Below, one piece after another: positions 35,114 to 47,477 of a stretch of DNA of 64,000 nucleotides; within the stretch, counting starts at the first letter, position 1, and each line of letters opens with the position of its first letter. The notes beneath the pieces are model-generated. The model was not told the origin of the DNA, ran no database searches, and saw only the letters and a list, made by a program, of their open reading frames with translations. The position numbers and the translations under genes were made by a program. Source of the stretch: Tetradesmus obliquus (taxonomy: Eukaryota; Chlorophyta; Chlorophyceae; Sphaeropleales; Scenedesmaceae); the NCBI GenBank assembly GCA_030272155.1, contig CP126194.1:62001-126000 (forward strand), read 5' to 3'.

Positions 35114-37496
35114 GAGCTGGCTGCACTCATCAGCAGCTGACGCATCTGACACGCTACACTGCCAGGCAGTTTGGCAAGCAGCCGCGCCAGTCATCGTGCA
35201 CAACAGCAGCACCGCTGCTGCATCCCTTACTATTTTTCCACACTGCCTCACCTCCAGGCTGTCGGTGCTGGCTGGCTTCTGCTTGAGGCCCTTGACCACG
35301 CCCACCACGCGCTTCTTGAGGCTGATGGAGGCCTTGACCAGCACGGCCGAGGAGCCCAGCACCTGATGGGGGGAGATATGGGGTGGGTGGGGGGGGGGGG
35401 GGGGGGGGGCAGCACATGGCAGCAGGTCGGTGGTTGCCAAAACATGGTTAACATCTCCACCAAACCAGCATGCACTCAACCGCTGCTGCAGCGCGTTTAG
35501 CATGTTTGGCGAGCTATTTCGTCCTCGCACATCATTGCATGCCATGTGACACAACAGTTGGCAGAGAGGTTCCACTTCTGTATCACCAAGTGACGCTACA
35601 CAGCTGCCTGTTGCGCCCATCACCGCGCACGGAAGAATGCGGCAGTCCATACAGCACACGGACCGCCCACACATCGTCGCAGCCGGCCAGCCACTCACGT
35701 CCTTGGTTTGCAGGTCGTTCTGCATGCAGAACTTTTCGTACTCGGGCGCAAACGCAGTCAGCGGCATGCTGAACGACACGCGCGGCGCCAGCTGCCGCCC
35801 GCCACGCAGCCAAGCCCTGCCACCAGCAGCAGCCGCCTCAGCCAGTGTGTTGATGCTAACCACGCAGCGCCCCGTCTTGGTCTTGACCAGGTAGTGCCGC
35901 ACGCGCAGCGGGTCTGCTGCTGCTGCTGCTGCGCCTGCCCTGCCGCCTGCTGCCTCCGCCTCCCGCAGCTCCCTCCTGCTGGGGCAGGGCAGGGCGATGG
36001 TGCGCGCGGGGAAGGGCCGGAAGGCCTGGCTGGCGCCCTGGCCCGCGGCTGCGGCTGCGGCCCCGCCCGCAGATGGCAGCTGCGGCAAAAGCAGAGAGAC
36101 CCACAGGAGTTGACAGCCGTCAGTGCATTGCCGAGAGTTACATATGTGTAGGTGGCATATGGTTGGTTTGCTGCGGTCTTGAACCATGTATTGTGTCAGC
36201 AGCCAGCGGTCATCAGCCAGCGACAGTGGCATACAATGCCTAGGGCGCTGCATTCATAACCAGCAGCTTACTTGAGTGGCTTCCAGCGCTCACATATCAT
36301 CAACAGCAGCAGCCTATACCACAGACAGTAAACATGATCGCCATCCTGCCCGTGCATGTAGTTCAGCATCGCCAGTGCCCCAACCCATCCTTTCCTACAC
36401 ACCCAACCATCACACGCACAGCATTGGCCCGCCACTCACCAGCTGCCCCTCCAGCGGCTCATCCTCAGGGCAGTACCTGCTGCTGCACACCACCCCAGGG
36501 CCCTCCTGGATGACCAGGCTCCACTGCCAGCGCCGCTTTGGCCTCAGCAGCCGGCTGCCGTCACCGCCCAGCCCACCATCATCGTCCTCGTCAGCGCCCA
36601 CAAACGCAGCCACGCGCGCAAAGGTCTTGTTGAGGCCCTTGCTCAAGGGGCCAAAGCCAAGGCCAGCCGCCTTGCTGGCTTTGACGCCCGCCTGCCCCGC
36701 TGCAGCAGCAGCTGCGCCCCCCTGGCCGATGCTGATGCTGCACACAACTGCCCCACCGTGGCTGCCAGCAGCGGCACTGTCAGCAGCACTGTCATCATCA
36801 TCCTCGTCCTCATCCTCTGAGTCAGACTCTGAGTCATCGTCCTCTGAGGGCAGCACCTCCACGCGCCGCCCCCGCAGCGCCAGGCGCACGTACTGCGTGC
36901 GGTACACTTCGCTCTTGCCGTCAACCGCCTGGCATGCCACAACATCCCCATCACCATCAATCTCAATCATGGTTGCATCAGCCTCCTGGCTGCTGCTGCT
37001 GCTGCCGCTGCCACTCTTGCTGGCTCCAGGGCTTGAAACAGCGCCTGCTGTGCTGCTGGCAGCAGCAGCCGCCCCGCTGCTGCTGCCCTTTCCTGGCTGC
37101 CCCGCAGGCTTCAGCCCCAGGCGCAGCGCCTCCCGGGCCGCCTCGCAGGCGCCCAGCAGCAGCTCCTCCTGGGGGCCCATGTCGTGGTCAAACAGGCACT
37201 TCACGCGCAGGAAGGTGGCCAGGCTGTCCACGGCCAGGCCCTCCGCAGCCTCACGCACCGCGCGGTTGATCACCTGCAGCCAGGCGGCGGCAGCAGCAGC
37301 AGCAGCAGTAGCAGGAGTAGTTACAAGGTGTTGCTCCACACAGTGCTGTCACAGCTTCAGTTTTCAGCACAAAGGTTTGCATGAGCAGCTCAACAGAAGC
37401 TGACACTTGCATATGCAGTGTAGGCTGCTGCTGTGTTGTCCCACATATCCCCAGTTGAGCCACGTGCGCTCCTCGCATCTCAAGCAACGTCCGTCC

Positions 37497-37543
<47 letters not shown>

Positions 37544-40500
37544 GCGCCTCCCACCTGGAAAGGGCTGGGCAGGCTGATCATGCCCGCCTCCACCACACGC
37601 TCCAGCAGCCGCCGCGCCCGCAGCAGGTTCACGGCAGCAAGCTGCTCCAGCTGCTGGCGCCACTGCGGCTTGGCAGCAGCAGCAGCGGCAGCAGCAGGCT
37701 TGCCGCCTGCGGCACCGCTGCTGCCGCCGCCAGCCAGCAGCGCCTGCGCCTCCTTGCTGCTGCGTCGCTTGCTGAACTGCTGCTGCAGCTGCTGGCGCTC
37801 CGCCTCGTAGCGGATCTTGCTCTCCAGCTTGAGCAGCTTGCAGCGGTCCGCAGCTAGCTCTGCCGCATCCAGCGTCCTGTGAGGGTGCAGCCAGGAGCAC
37901 ATGAGGCGTGGTTTATGCAGGGTTAGCACTGCATAGCTGTGCAGGGGCTGACAGGGAGTTCCAGAACCATGTGATATTGCTTGAAAACCATGTAGCTGTT
38001 CTTCTTCACTTTCTGCAGCCAACAAGTGCACACACAGCAGTTGGCTGCAGGCTGCTTCTGCTGCTGCACTCACTTGCTGCGTGTGGGCCTCCTAGGGCCC
38101 GCATCCTGTACGGCAATGTCGGCGCGTGGCTTGTGGAAGGTCATCATGGCCTGCAGCCTGCCCACGCCACCAGCAGCAGCCGGCAGCGCATTGCTGGGCA
38201 GCAGTGTGGGCTCGGCCAGCGCCAGCCTGCCTGCTGCTGCGCGCGCAAGCACCTCCTCGCGCCACGCCGCCACCAGGGTCTTCTTGTCCCAGCTGCGGAA
38301 GTCCCGCATGGAGATGTCCTGCAGGATAGGCGGCGGCGCAGGGCAGGAGCAGTGAAACAGGTTTGGCCTGGCAATGCACAGGAATCAGTCGTAACTGCAG
38401 CTGACGTGTAGCAGACAAGCAGCACTCAAGGCACACATAACTCCTGGGCTGCAGTGCAATAGTCCTCAGCTGTGTGGCGCAGTGTGCTTGAGCCAATGCC
38501 GGGCAAGCAAGGCCGGCTGCCCACCTTGCTCTCCCACACCCGCAGGATCTCCGCCTTCTCAGGCTCAGTGAGGAAGATGTCGCCACAGCCCTGCTGGGCG
38601 GTGGACGCAGCAGCCCCAGCAGCACTCAACCTGCAGGCACGCAACACAGTGGCTTGAGTGCTGGCTGTACGCCAGTGCCAGCTGGACTTTCATGCTTATA
38701 AAGCAGCGTGCCTGCATTTACAGAACACGTCTGCACAAGCCATATGGCAGCTGGTCAGCCAGCCTCATAGTATTCAGTGTGCCAAGGAACGAATGTGCGA
38801 CTGCAGCTGAGACACACCGATTCAGCCATCCCAGCTCACTTGGTAGCATCACCTCCGCCAGCAGCGCTGGCGCCACCCAGCAGCTGGTCTGGCTTGCTGC
38901 TCCTGCGTGCTGCTGCTGCTGCTGCTGGCCCCGCCTGCCCCCCTGCCCTCCGTGCCTCCCCCGCCATCAGCCGCTTGGCCTCCAGCACCTCCCCCAGCAT
39001 GGCTGCCTTGCGCTCCTCAAGCACTGCCAGCTCAATCTTGGCTCGAGCCTGCAGCGGCAGCAGCAGCAGCAGAGAGGGAAGTCAGTGCAGGAGGCTGGCG
39101 GAGCCCTTTACTGGCTGACCGGCAGCTGGTAGGATGTGTGCGGCCCAGCTGTGATGTGGCTGCAGGCATGAACCTAGCTTGCGTTGCCCAGCGACACACA
39201 TGCAAGGCCCTTCAGTGCTGCATAAGCCCTCCCTTGCTACACAGTATCTGAACTTGCTCCCAGCATGAAGCCACAGCTGACACAGCAACCCGCCCCCGCC
39301 CCACCTGCAGGTCTGCGTTGACCTTGCGCAGCAGCGCCAGCCCCTGCAGCACCAGCAGCGCCACCACCAGCAGCGCACACAGCGCCGCGATCACCAGGCT
39401 GAACACCACCGCCAGGTACAGCGGCGTGTGCGCCACCCAGGCGTCAGTGGCGTCAACTAGCTGCAGCTCGCCATTGTCAGCAACCTGCAGGCACAGCGGC
39501 AGCAGCAGCAGCAGGGTGTGCATCAGACAAAACTATGACCGTTTTGGCATCCACAACCCCCAGCAGCCTCATGCTGCACCGCATTGATGCAATCACTGCT
39601 GCAGTGTGTGCACACAGATCTTGACAGCAGTCGCGTTTCTGGCTACAGTCAGTGGCATAGTCAGGGACACCTAGTCGTACCGTCAGCATCCACTTGCTGT
39701 ATTTCGACTGCGTCATGTTGCCCCACGCGTGCGTGTTCGAGTCTGCCAGCTGCGCCTGCTGCAGCAGGCCATCACCGTCCAGCCTGTGCAGCTGCGCAGG
39801 GCCGTACTGCTCAGCAGGCAGCGGGAACTGCGCCACATACGCAGTGTCGTTGATGCTGGGACCTGCCTCTGCTGCCCAGGGGTGCAGCCATGCGGGGCTG
39901 CCATCAGGGAAGGTGCAGGGGGACAGCACTGGCTTGCGTGTGGTGGGGTCCAGGGCGGCGGTGCGAGGCACGCGGCAGTTGTCCCTGCAGGCAGCAGGAC
40001 AACAGTGCGAAGCGGTGAGCATAACATGCTGTGCTAAGCAGCACTCTGGCTGCATGGCTCCAGGTGTATGAGGCACATGTGCCTGTACAGGCAACAGATG
40101 AGTGTCATCCAGGCATACATCAGCCGCAGCAACATCAGATGTGGCTGAATGCATGCAAGCAGCAGCAGCGCCAGGCGCACCTGTGAATGGCGTACTCGTA
40201 CTCGCAGCTCCTGCCAGGCACGCACACCCTCCTGTGCCTCCAGCCGGGCCCCGCGCCCTGCAGCCGCCCCGCTGCGTCAGCGTGCCCAGGGCTGGTGTCC
40301 AGCAGCCCATCAGCAGCCACGGGCGACAGCGCCACACTCTCGTTGGTGTAGTCCTGCCGCAATGCCTGCTTCAGGAACCAGCCCGCCCTGTCTGGTGCTG
40401 TGCCGTTGATGGCAGCCTGCATGCGGGCAAAGATCTGCCTGCTGCGCTCCGCGCGCAAGCCCTGCTGAGCCAGTGCCGCGTCCCGTGGGTCCGAGCGGCT

Positions 40501-43500
40501 GCTGCCGCTGCCGCCAGGCGCAGCGCTGCCCGCTGTCTTCAGGTGTTTCACGCCTGTTGCTGCTGATGCTGCGAAGGCATCGTAGGGTCCCGGGTGCCGC
40601 CAGTCAATGTGCTCCACTGCGCCCAACGCAGGGCTGCAGTAGCCTGGGCTGAGGCGCAGCATGACCTGGTTCACCTCAGGCTTGAGCAGCGCTGGCGGCA
40701 GCAGTAGGCAGGCAGGCGTGGCAAGCAGAGGCAGACAGTGCCCAGCAGACAACGTCAAGAACTTTTTTGTGTGTCGCACGCAATACGCACCCTGTGACCA
40801 AGGACAATGTGGCTGATGCACACGCGTGTGCTGAGCAAGAGCCAACTAGCTGTATGCGCACTTGCAGTGCTGACAGCTGCGCACTTGCATGCAACCCCTT
40901 CCCCTGCAACCCCCATGTTACCACGCTCATGGCCAAGTTTCAGGCAGCAGCTGACACTCCCACCCCTGCACCCACACCACCCCATGGCCACACCGCCACC
41001 ACCATGACTCACTCGCGCTCATGGCCATGAACCAGGCCGGCTCCAGCTCCAGGTACACCTTGCGGCTGGACCAGAACCACTTCTGGTGCCCAGGGCTGCC
41101 CGCGCCCGCCACCGCCACCGCCTGCACGCTGTCGCTGCACTTGGGGTCGTCCGCGTAGCAGGGGCCCATGCGCGCCTGCCACTCTGGCTCATCGCTGGGG
41201 TGCAGGGAGGCGTCCGCGTCACCCGGCCAGCCCTTGTAGAAGCAGCGCAACTGGCCGTCGGCGTCCTCGCAGCTGCTGAGCATGGCTTGGTAGGAGCCTG
41301 CTGGAGTGGGGGTGGAGAGGCAGCGACAGCAGTGCCGCAAAGAGCTTAACCTATGGGTAAGAGCGGTCTGCTTGAGGGCTGTCCTGCTAGCTTTCTTTAC
41401 ATGTGTATCGGAAATATGTAAAGTCAGCAGTGCTCTACAGCGGTTGCGCAAGGAACTCTGCAGTGCACACGTGGTGCTGTCCAGCCCTGCAGCAAGGCCC
41501 TGCAGCCCACCTGTTGCATTCCAGGCGTCATGCACATAAGGCAGTACCTGCACGTGGATGCTGCCGGCACCAGCAGCCACCCGGTACAGCGGCTTGCAGG
41601 CGCGTGGCTCGCAGCCTGGCAGCACCGGCTGCCCCGCCAGCTCCCCATACACTGCTGCATTTGCTGCATACGCTCCAGGGTACGCCTCATCCAGGCACCA
41701 GGCCGGCAGTGCCTTGCCCCATTTGTAGCCCACAGTTGCATTTGCCCAGGCAAAGTGGGAGTAGTTGGTGCTGCCCTGCAGGCCACTGCCCCAGCCTGGC
41801 GGGCAGGGATTGAGGCTGCTGGGGTCTGCACTCGAGGCTGGGTACAGCGGCATGCGGCTGTCCAGCACTGCGCCGCTGCCGTGTGCTGCCAGCTGCATTG
41901 CTGCGGCCTCGATCCGGGCTGCGTTGTCTGCGGCGCCAGCTGCATAGGTTGGCCGCACCTTGAGCAGCCTGCGGGTGAAGAGGCAGCCAGGATCAGCAAA
42001 GTTGACACACCTCAATTGCAAAGACAGCTACAAGTTCAACAGAAAGGCGCAGCTTGAATACTTTCAATGTGCAATAAGGCAGCACAGAGACAGCTGTGCC
42101 ACGTGCCCAGCGGGCGCACCTGCTGTTGTAGCACCAGGCGTCCAGCAGCATCCAGGAGTCAGCCATGAAGTCCAGGCTGCTGACTGCCCCCAGGTTGGCG
42201 TCAAAGACGGCATGAGGCACCCTGTCACTACTTGTACCCCCGGCGGCAGTAGTATCCTTGAACAGCACCTCCAGCAGCTTCGCCTGCTGCGCGTCGTCCA
42301 GGGCCAGGCTGGCTGCGCTGAAGCTGAGGCCCAGGCGGGCCAGGCCGGCCGCAAACTCGTCACGGTCGATGAAGCCGTCCTGTGTGGACTCGTACCTGCA
42401 GCAAAGGGTCAAGAGTGCAAGACAACTTGTAGGCATGCACTTTGGTGGAATTGTTGACCGCCCGACAGTGCAGCACCTGGTGCAGTGTGCGTTCTGCAGC
42501 CTGCAGTACAATGTGTATGTGAGGCCCCTGCTTGACAGTCTGAGCAGTATGAGGAGAAGGGCAGCCCCTGGGTGTTGCGTCATAGTGCTCCAGCCAGCAC
42601 AGCGCTGATCCAGGTGGTGAGCAGAGGCCAAAAGGGGAAGGCCTGTTTCAGCGCACTGGGTCAAGCAATACAAGATAACACGACAGCAGCGCACCATTCA
42701 TGTGGCTGCGGCCGCCCAGCTGCTGTTGCGTTGCTAGTGCTGCTGTTGCCGCTGCTGCAGCCCAGCAGCACTGGCGGCACCGCCTCCACCAGCGGTGCTG
42801 CTGCGCACAGCAGGTTGGCGCCGCTGCGGTACTGCAGCTCCGTGTCGCGCTCGTCCTCAATGACGACATTGTCGCTGGTGGCGTTGATGACAGCTGAGTC
42901 GACCCTGCAGATGGGGCATGAACAGCGCCAGCTCAGCGCGTTGAACGGCAGCGCTACCTCAGCGCGTTCAACACACTCAGCACTCAATGAACTCAATGCA
43001 GTTTTCAGCATGGTGGTGTTGTGTCCTCTGTCAGGCAGGTATGATAAGGGCTCAGCACGCCCTTGCCGCTGTGTTCAAAGCTGGTATTTATCAAGCATGG
43101 AAATTCACCGCGAGCCTGTGTGCCTGACCAACAGGAGATCCGGCTGTGTGCGCATTGCCCACCTTGCATGGTCAAGCGTCACAACGCCTGCCGCATTTTG
43201 CACCGACAGGCTGCCAATGCGTGCTGCTGATATGTTGACAGCAATGCTGCCGCCAGTCACCGTCAGGTCCGGCTCCGCGCTCAGGTGGCCCTGATCAAGC
43301 ACCAGGTATCTGCAGCCAGCGGCAGCAGCCAGCCAGTGAAGGTTTGCCCATGCTGCTATTGTTTACCTGCTATGGTTCAGTATGAACTTCACCGGCATAG
43401 CAGCTTCACTCTCTCTGCATGGCACGCACGTGCAGTAACATCAGCTTCCGCCCTTGCATATTTCAAGCGCTGTTGCACCCTATGTGATGCCCACAGGAAG

Positions 43501-46500
43501 CTGAGTGCTGCAACAGTAACAAGTGCAGGCGTGCAGCCTGCTGTGCTCACTTGTCGTTGATGTGCAGCGTCGAGGGCCATGTGCCTGCAATGGGGCTCTC
43601 CAGGATGCGGATGGGCAGCCGCCTTGCATTCACGCCCTTGAACAGCACCTGCGGCAGCCAGCGGGGGCACACATCGCTCTTGCTCTCACACTGCACTGCA
43701 ATGCAGGCACTCCTAGCCTGCTCCAAACTAAGCATGCAAGGAAAGTAGATCCAGCTGCAACTATGGTCGCGCAGCGGTTACTGCTCAAGATTTCAGTGCA
43801 TGTAGAATGCGATGCTGTGCATCCAAGTGCTCAGCTTGCAGGGCCACAATCACACATAAGTGTTGCAGCATCACCAACAGCGCAGCACCACCTACCACTG
43901 CGCAGCTGGCTTCGCAGCCGGGGTCCACGCCCGGCAGCTGCGGCGCCTGGCAGTCCTCGGCCTGCGCGGTGATGTCAAGTGTGTAGGTCACACAGCCGCT
44001 GGTGGCGTTGGTGGTCTCAGTCTCTGACACAAACGCAGCCACACTGCCCCTGCAAGGCAGAAACATCGGGCAGCAGCAGCAACAGGCTTGTGGCCATGGG
44101 CAGGCCCAAGCGTGTGACCAGCCAGCCTTTGCAATCAGCTGACTTGTAGAGCACTACTGCCAGCGAAGATGTGCATGGGCTCTGCAGCCTGATACGAAGC
44201 AAAGCTTGCTGGCCTATGCCCGGGCGGCGCTGACCCAGTCGAGCACATCCCCACTCACTCCTTGTGTGTGCGCAGGTGCACCTCGTAGCCGTCCCCTGGC
44301 GCTGACACCACCTTCACGTAGCAGGCCTTGCTCAGCACCTGGATGGCTGCCAGCTGCCTGCGGGGCTGCCCCAGGCTGCACAGGTAGCCGCTGTCGGTGG
44401 GCATGCTGCTGCCCAGGTCGGCTGCTGCTGCTGCCGCGGCTGCGTCAGACACATCTAGACCGTAGTTAGCCCTGCTGGCGCGGACTGCGGCAGTGACGCT
44501 GGCGTTAAGGAACTGCTGGTAGAAGTTGGGGTCAATGGCAGCCAGCACCAGGTCCCTGCGCACCGCATGGTATGGCAGGGACAGCGGCAAGGCCACAGGT
44601 GTTTTGTGAGGCAGGCAGTTTAAGCAGGCCAGTTGCAGAGAGGTGCTGCGGCAGCTAACGTTACATGCATGTTTACTACTGTTCCGTTGAGTGCTAATGT
44701 GCTGCAGCATTCATTTGACACAGCTGGGCGCTCACCTGCGCACGTAGTAGTCCCCAAACTGCCCATATGGCCTGCTGCTGGTGTCCCTGCTGGCAGCATC
44801 CGCAGGCTGCCCGCTGGCATCCAGGCAGCCTGACGCACAGCGCCTGTAGTCCTGCACCATGCGGCCGCCCGCTGCTGCGCTGCTGTAGGCCAAGTCTTCA
44901 TCCTGCACGCGCGGCAGGTCCAGCAGGTCCTGCAGCAGCAGCATAGAAAGACAGAACTACTGTGGTCATCCTTGCTGCTAGTGGGGTCTACATGACGCAT
45001 TGCTGGACATGTCACATTTGTTGTGTCAACCACAGAAGCACCCACCAAATTGCGTGACGGCTGAGCATTGTCATCTGCATCCCCCTGCAGACACAATTGC
45101 CTGCACCTGCCATGGTATCGCCCCACCCCACCGCACCCCACCTGCATCAGTTCCAAATACAACTGCTGCAACTGCCAACCTGGCTATATAACCCAGCCCC
45201 ACCTGCAGGTTCCAGCCTGGGTCCCCCAGGCCGTCAAATGGCAGCGACACCAGCCCCTCATAGTCCGCCAGCTGCTGTGCATTGCCCTCGGGCGCTGGCG
45301 CACCCCAGGCATCCAGCGTTGCCAGCGCTACCCTGCCGGGGCTGCTGGAGTTGACCAGCGCATAGCGCGCCATGCCGTCCACCACCTGCAGCAGGAGGTG
45401 TCTGTTACTTTCTACATATTGCAATGTGGGCTCAGGATGGTTTGTGGTGGCTGATGTGGCTGCTGCTGTAAGACACACTTTGTAAGAATTGACAGGACCA
45501 CTGTGTTTGGTGCGCCAGAGTAGTTGAGATGCAGCCGCACACACATCCTAATGTGGCGTGGTGGCAGCAGCTGTTGCTTCATGCAGCTTCCTACAGCTGA
45601 CGGCTGACTTGCTGGCAGAACCAGAACCAAGTGTATAAGCTTGCCTTGTAATCGCCTGTTAGGTACTTGTATGTGTTGAACCTTGGATACACAAACAGCA
45701 TTGCCACCTGTAGTCACAAGAACAATCAACGATTGGTGGAAAGAATCAGCTTTGCCATCAATGCCGGGCTGCTGACACGATGGTTGCAGATATCGAGACA
45801 GAGGACATTGGCTTGGGCCAGCAGTACTCCTAAGCGCAGCAGTGATTGCATGCACTGACAGCAGCTGCAGGCAGGTCTGCTGGTCTGCTGGCCGCACTGC
45901 AGTGCCCAGGCTGCACCCAGCTGCGCCAGCTGTGCTGTCGGTTATGCTCACCAGCAGTGTGTTGAGCCCCACAAACATCAGCAGCTTCACTGCGGTCAGC
46001 GTCACAGGGCTGGTGGTGGCCTGCAGGACAGTATTCAACAGCACCAGGATTGCATACAACAGCATGCTGTGCAGCTGCGCAGCAGGCATATGGAACTAAC
46101 AGCTGCAGGGTGGGCACAGGAGCAGCTGCTACCAGAGCAAAACATTCTTGCACAGGCATGACAGCTGGCAACGCAGCTTGCTGCTCCTGCAAAGTGTTGG
46201 GGCCGCACCTCGTACATTGCAGGCATCGGCGTCTCTTTTGCAAAGGCTGTCACGCCGCGTGCCTCTCGGATGTCCTCTGGGTCCACCTTGGGACGGCCCT
46301 CACCCAGCAGCCATGCTTTGCTAGCAAGCAATAGCTGGCTGAGTTTGCTGCCGCTGCTGGGTGGTCCTGCAGGCTCCTCTGCGTCCTCCTGTGGGTATGG
46401 CAGCAGGACCACGCAGGCCCTTGCTCATGAGCCATTGATCAATGGCAACAGATGTGTCGTAGATCTTAGCTTGACTGATGTCAGGTGTGTCTCCTTCACA

Positions 46501-46644
46501 CTTCAGGTACATTTGTAGACAATCAAAAGTGGCAATCATCATTTTATGGTGTATACGCACCGTAAGACGGTCCTCCTCCTCTTCCTGTGCAGCTCTGTGC
46601 TCCTGCTGTGCTCCTGCCTGGTCTTCCGGCATGATCCTGGTCAT
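30200..46644 (-). CDS. Giant multi-pass EF-hand membrane protein, unassigned family
   Basis: This is a single 31-exon model of 8,682 coding bases (2,893 aa), with ATG at 46642-46644 and TGA at 30200-30202. Every junction keeps phase and uses GT...AG. Order: short acidic cytosolic N-terminus (residues 1-88); hydrophobic anchor (about 91-129); ectodomain (about 130-1168) with roughly a dozen Asn-X-Ser/Thr sequons and many cysteines; transmembrane segment (about 1190-1220); long cytosolic region (1221-2340) with charged helices and an acidic DDDSESDSEDEDEDDDD run; three hydrophobic segments (about 2349-2480); a canonical EF-hand (2787-2798); and a last transmembrane helix (about 2822-2850) before an acidic tail. 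I cannot name the family. The layout suggests a calcium-responsive surface or endomembrane protein, which is inference. Splitting it into several genes is possible but no internal stop, start or phase break supports that. Exons are listed in the four segment entries. Confidence 0.72.
31001..31067. repeat. Long CAG/CTG tract at a 3' splice site of the giant gene
   Basis: About twenty-two triplets are nearly uninterrupted. In coding orientation this is a (CTG)n CAG run that forms the acceptor of exon 30 (EF-hand exon). It is the longest pure triplet run in the window. Confidence 0.92.
35076..35113. repeat. CAG/CTG tract in an intron of the giant gene
   Basis: About twelve triplets lie close upstream of the exon 24 acceptor in coding orientation. 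Confidence 0.85.
35389..35409. repeat. 21-base poly-G (poly-C on the coding strand)
   Basis: This homopolymer is the pyrimidine tract shortly upstream of the exon 23 acceptor of the giant gene. Lengths of such runs are prone to sequencing error. Confidence 0.8.
37498..37541. repeat. CAG/CTG tract just after a 5' splice site of the giant gene
   Basis: About fourteen triplets start about 14 bases downstream of the exon 20 donor (CAG|GTGGGA) on the coding strand. Confidence 0.88.
39681..45385 (-). other. Giant gene, exons 4-15: sequon-rich ectodomain
   Basis: Exons are 45203-45385, 44736-44929, 44259-44555, 43896-44049, 43551-43648, 43163-43309, 42695-42904, 42120-42395, 41511-41968, 41013-41297, 40181-40691 and 39681-39984. 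Sequons include VNSSS, LNASV, TNATS, VNISA, INATS, NSSTSNAT, TNYSH, ANATV, WNATG, INGTA, TNESV, INDTA and GNMTQ. This density strongly implies passage through the secretory pathway. Exons 8-10 read as short beta repeats (LTVTGGSIAVNIS; IGSLSVQNAAGVVTLDHA; NVVIEDERDTELQY), like a beta-solenoid or adhesin fold. Exon 11 contains a degenerate EF-hand-like loop ESTQDGFIDRDE with Glu at position 1. Exons 5, 7 and 12-15 are Cys-containing (CEDADGQLRC, DPKC, PGCEPRACKP). Confidence 0.72.
45952..46644 (-). other. Giant gene, exons 1-3: N-terminus and hydrophobic anchor
   Basis: Exons are 46561-46644, 46209-46388 and 45952-46074. Exon 1 is acidic and Gln/Glu-rich after MTRIMPED. Exon 2 is polar, with SKLSQLLLASKAWLLGEGR. 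Exon 3 is hydrophobic throughout (MLLYAILVLLNTVLQ and AVKLLMFVGLNTLL, separated by a short Thr/Ser/Pro stretch). It could be a signal anchor or a helical hairpin. The start ATG is preceded on the minus strand by AT-rich DNA with no in-frame extension that I can support. Confidence 0.68.
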
Positions 46645-47477
46645 GACGCTGCTGTCTTGTAACGATCTCAATTATTCAATCAATCAATTAAAGTGGTTCA
46701 TCGTTTCCTTGTATGCTCTACCGAGCCAGCCATCGCCCGCTTGAACTGTGTTGCTGATACGCGCAACACGGCCCTCTGGCAATTTCCGGTCACAGCGACT
46801 GAAACTATCATCCATCATCCTTAACAACTATACACTACTGTGCATCAGTGGTGTCGGGACGACACTTAGGGTTCCGACGTGTTTGACCGCCCGGTCAGAG
46901 CTCATCAAACAGCACTTTCGAGCGCCATGGCCGACATTTGACCGCCAATAGACCGATCTGAAACGCTTACCACATACAGAACACAGCAGAAGTCCTGGAC
47001 TGACGACCAGCACTAGCCATCACTGCCACATGCATCATGCTGGACACATGATCAACTGCCAACCAATTATATCCATGTGCTGCTTATGACCTAAGCCCCA
47101 GCATCCTTCATGCACGCTGCAACAGTTCCAAAACACAGTCAAGCTACCACTTGCTGCCAACATGCTAACAAGACATCAGTGCTGCTGGTCCTGCAACACT
47201 ATGATTCCAACGGGAAAAAACATGGTGACATGCACATGCGCATGCTGGGAATTGCAGTTCTTGCAACGCTGCATTAGGCCACTGCCCAAAATTGTTTCAA
47301 AAGCCACTGCTGACAAACAGCCATGCAACCTGCTGACGAGGTGTCAAACACACCCGCACCAGCTTCCCTGCTACCCTGCTGCCGCTGCTGCTATTGCACG
47401 CTGCATGTTCAACCCTGCTGTCAGTGTGAGTCTTGGTCAAACCACAGCTGCTGCTGCTGCATATTGCTTTAGCTGCT
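46645..47477. other. Intergenic region between tandem minus-strand genes
   Basis: This 833-bp region holds the 3' UTR of the CLMP1-like gene and the promoter of the giant gene. It is noticeably more AT-rich and poorer in CAG triplets than the rest of the window. I see no coding exon. Confidence 0.5.

Larger units (their letters stand above)
33734..39484 (-). other. Giant gene, exons 16-25: transmembrane segment and cytosolic region
   Basis: Exons are 39305-39484, 38840-39048, 38525-38630, 38074-38318, 37555-37876, 36440-37273, 35699-36079, 35252-35362, 34862-35051 and 33734-34662. Exon 16 encodes the strong transmembrane helix around LAVVFSLVIAALCALLVVAL. Exons 17-20 are helical and charged (ARAKIELAVLEERKAAMLGE; EKAEILRVWESK; DFRSWDKKTLVAAWREEV; KLLKLESKIRYEAERQQL). 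Exon 21 holds the acidic run and a Ser/Gly-rich spacer. Exon 25 is long, with Ala-rich low complexity between the blocks FLRETYDVTANFVSDEVDLE and EEVAAFGFKFVQQPEHTMFG. I recognise no named domain. Confidence 0.7.

Noticed and set aside
30200..46644. Splitting the giant gene into separate genes (for example an ectodomain gene and a C-terminal multi-pass gene)
   Set aside because: All 31 exons join in phase, introns are short, and I found no in-frame stop, poly(A) signal cluster or promoter-sized gap between them. Transcript data could still overturn this.
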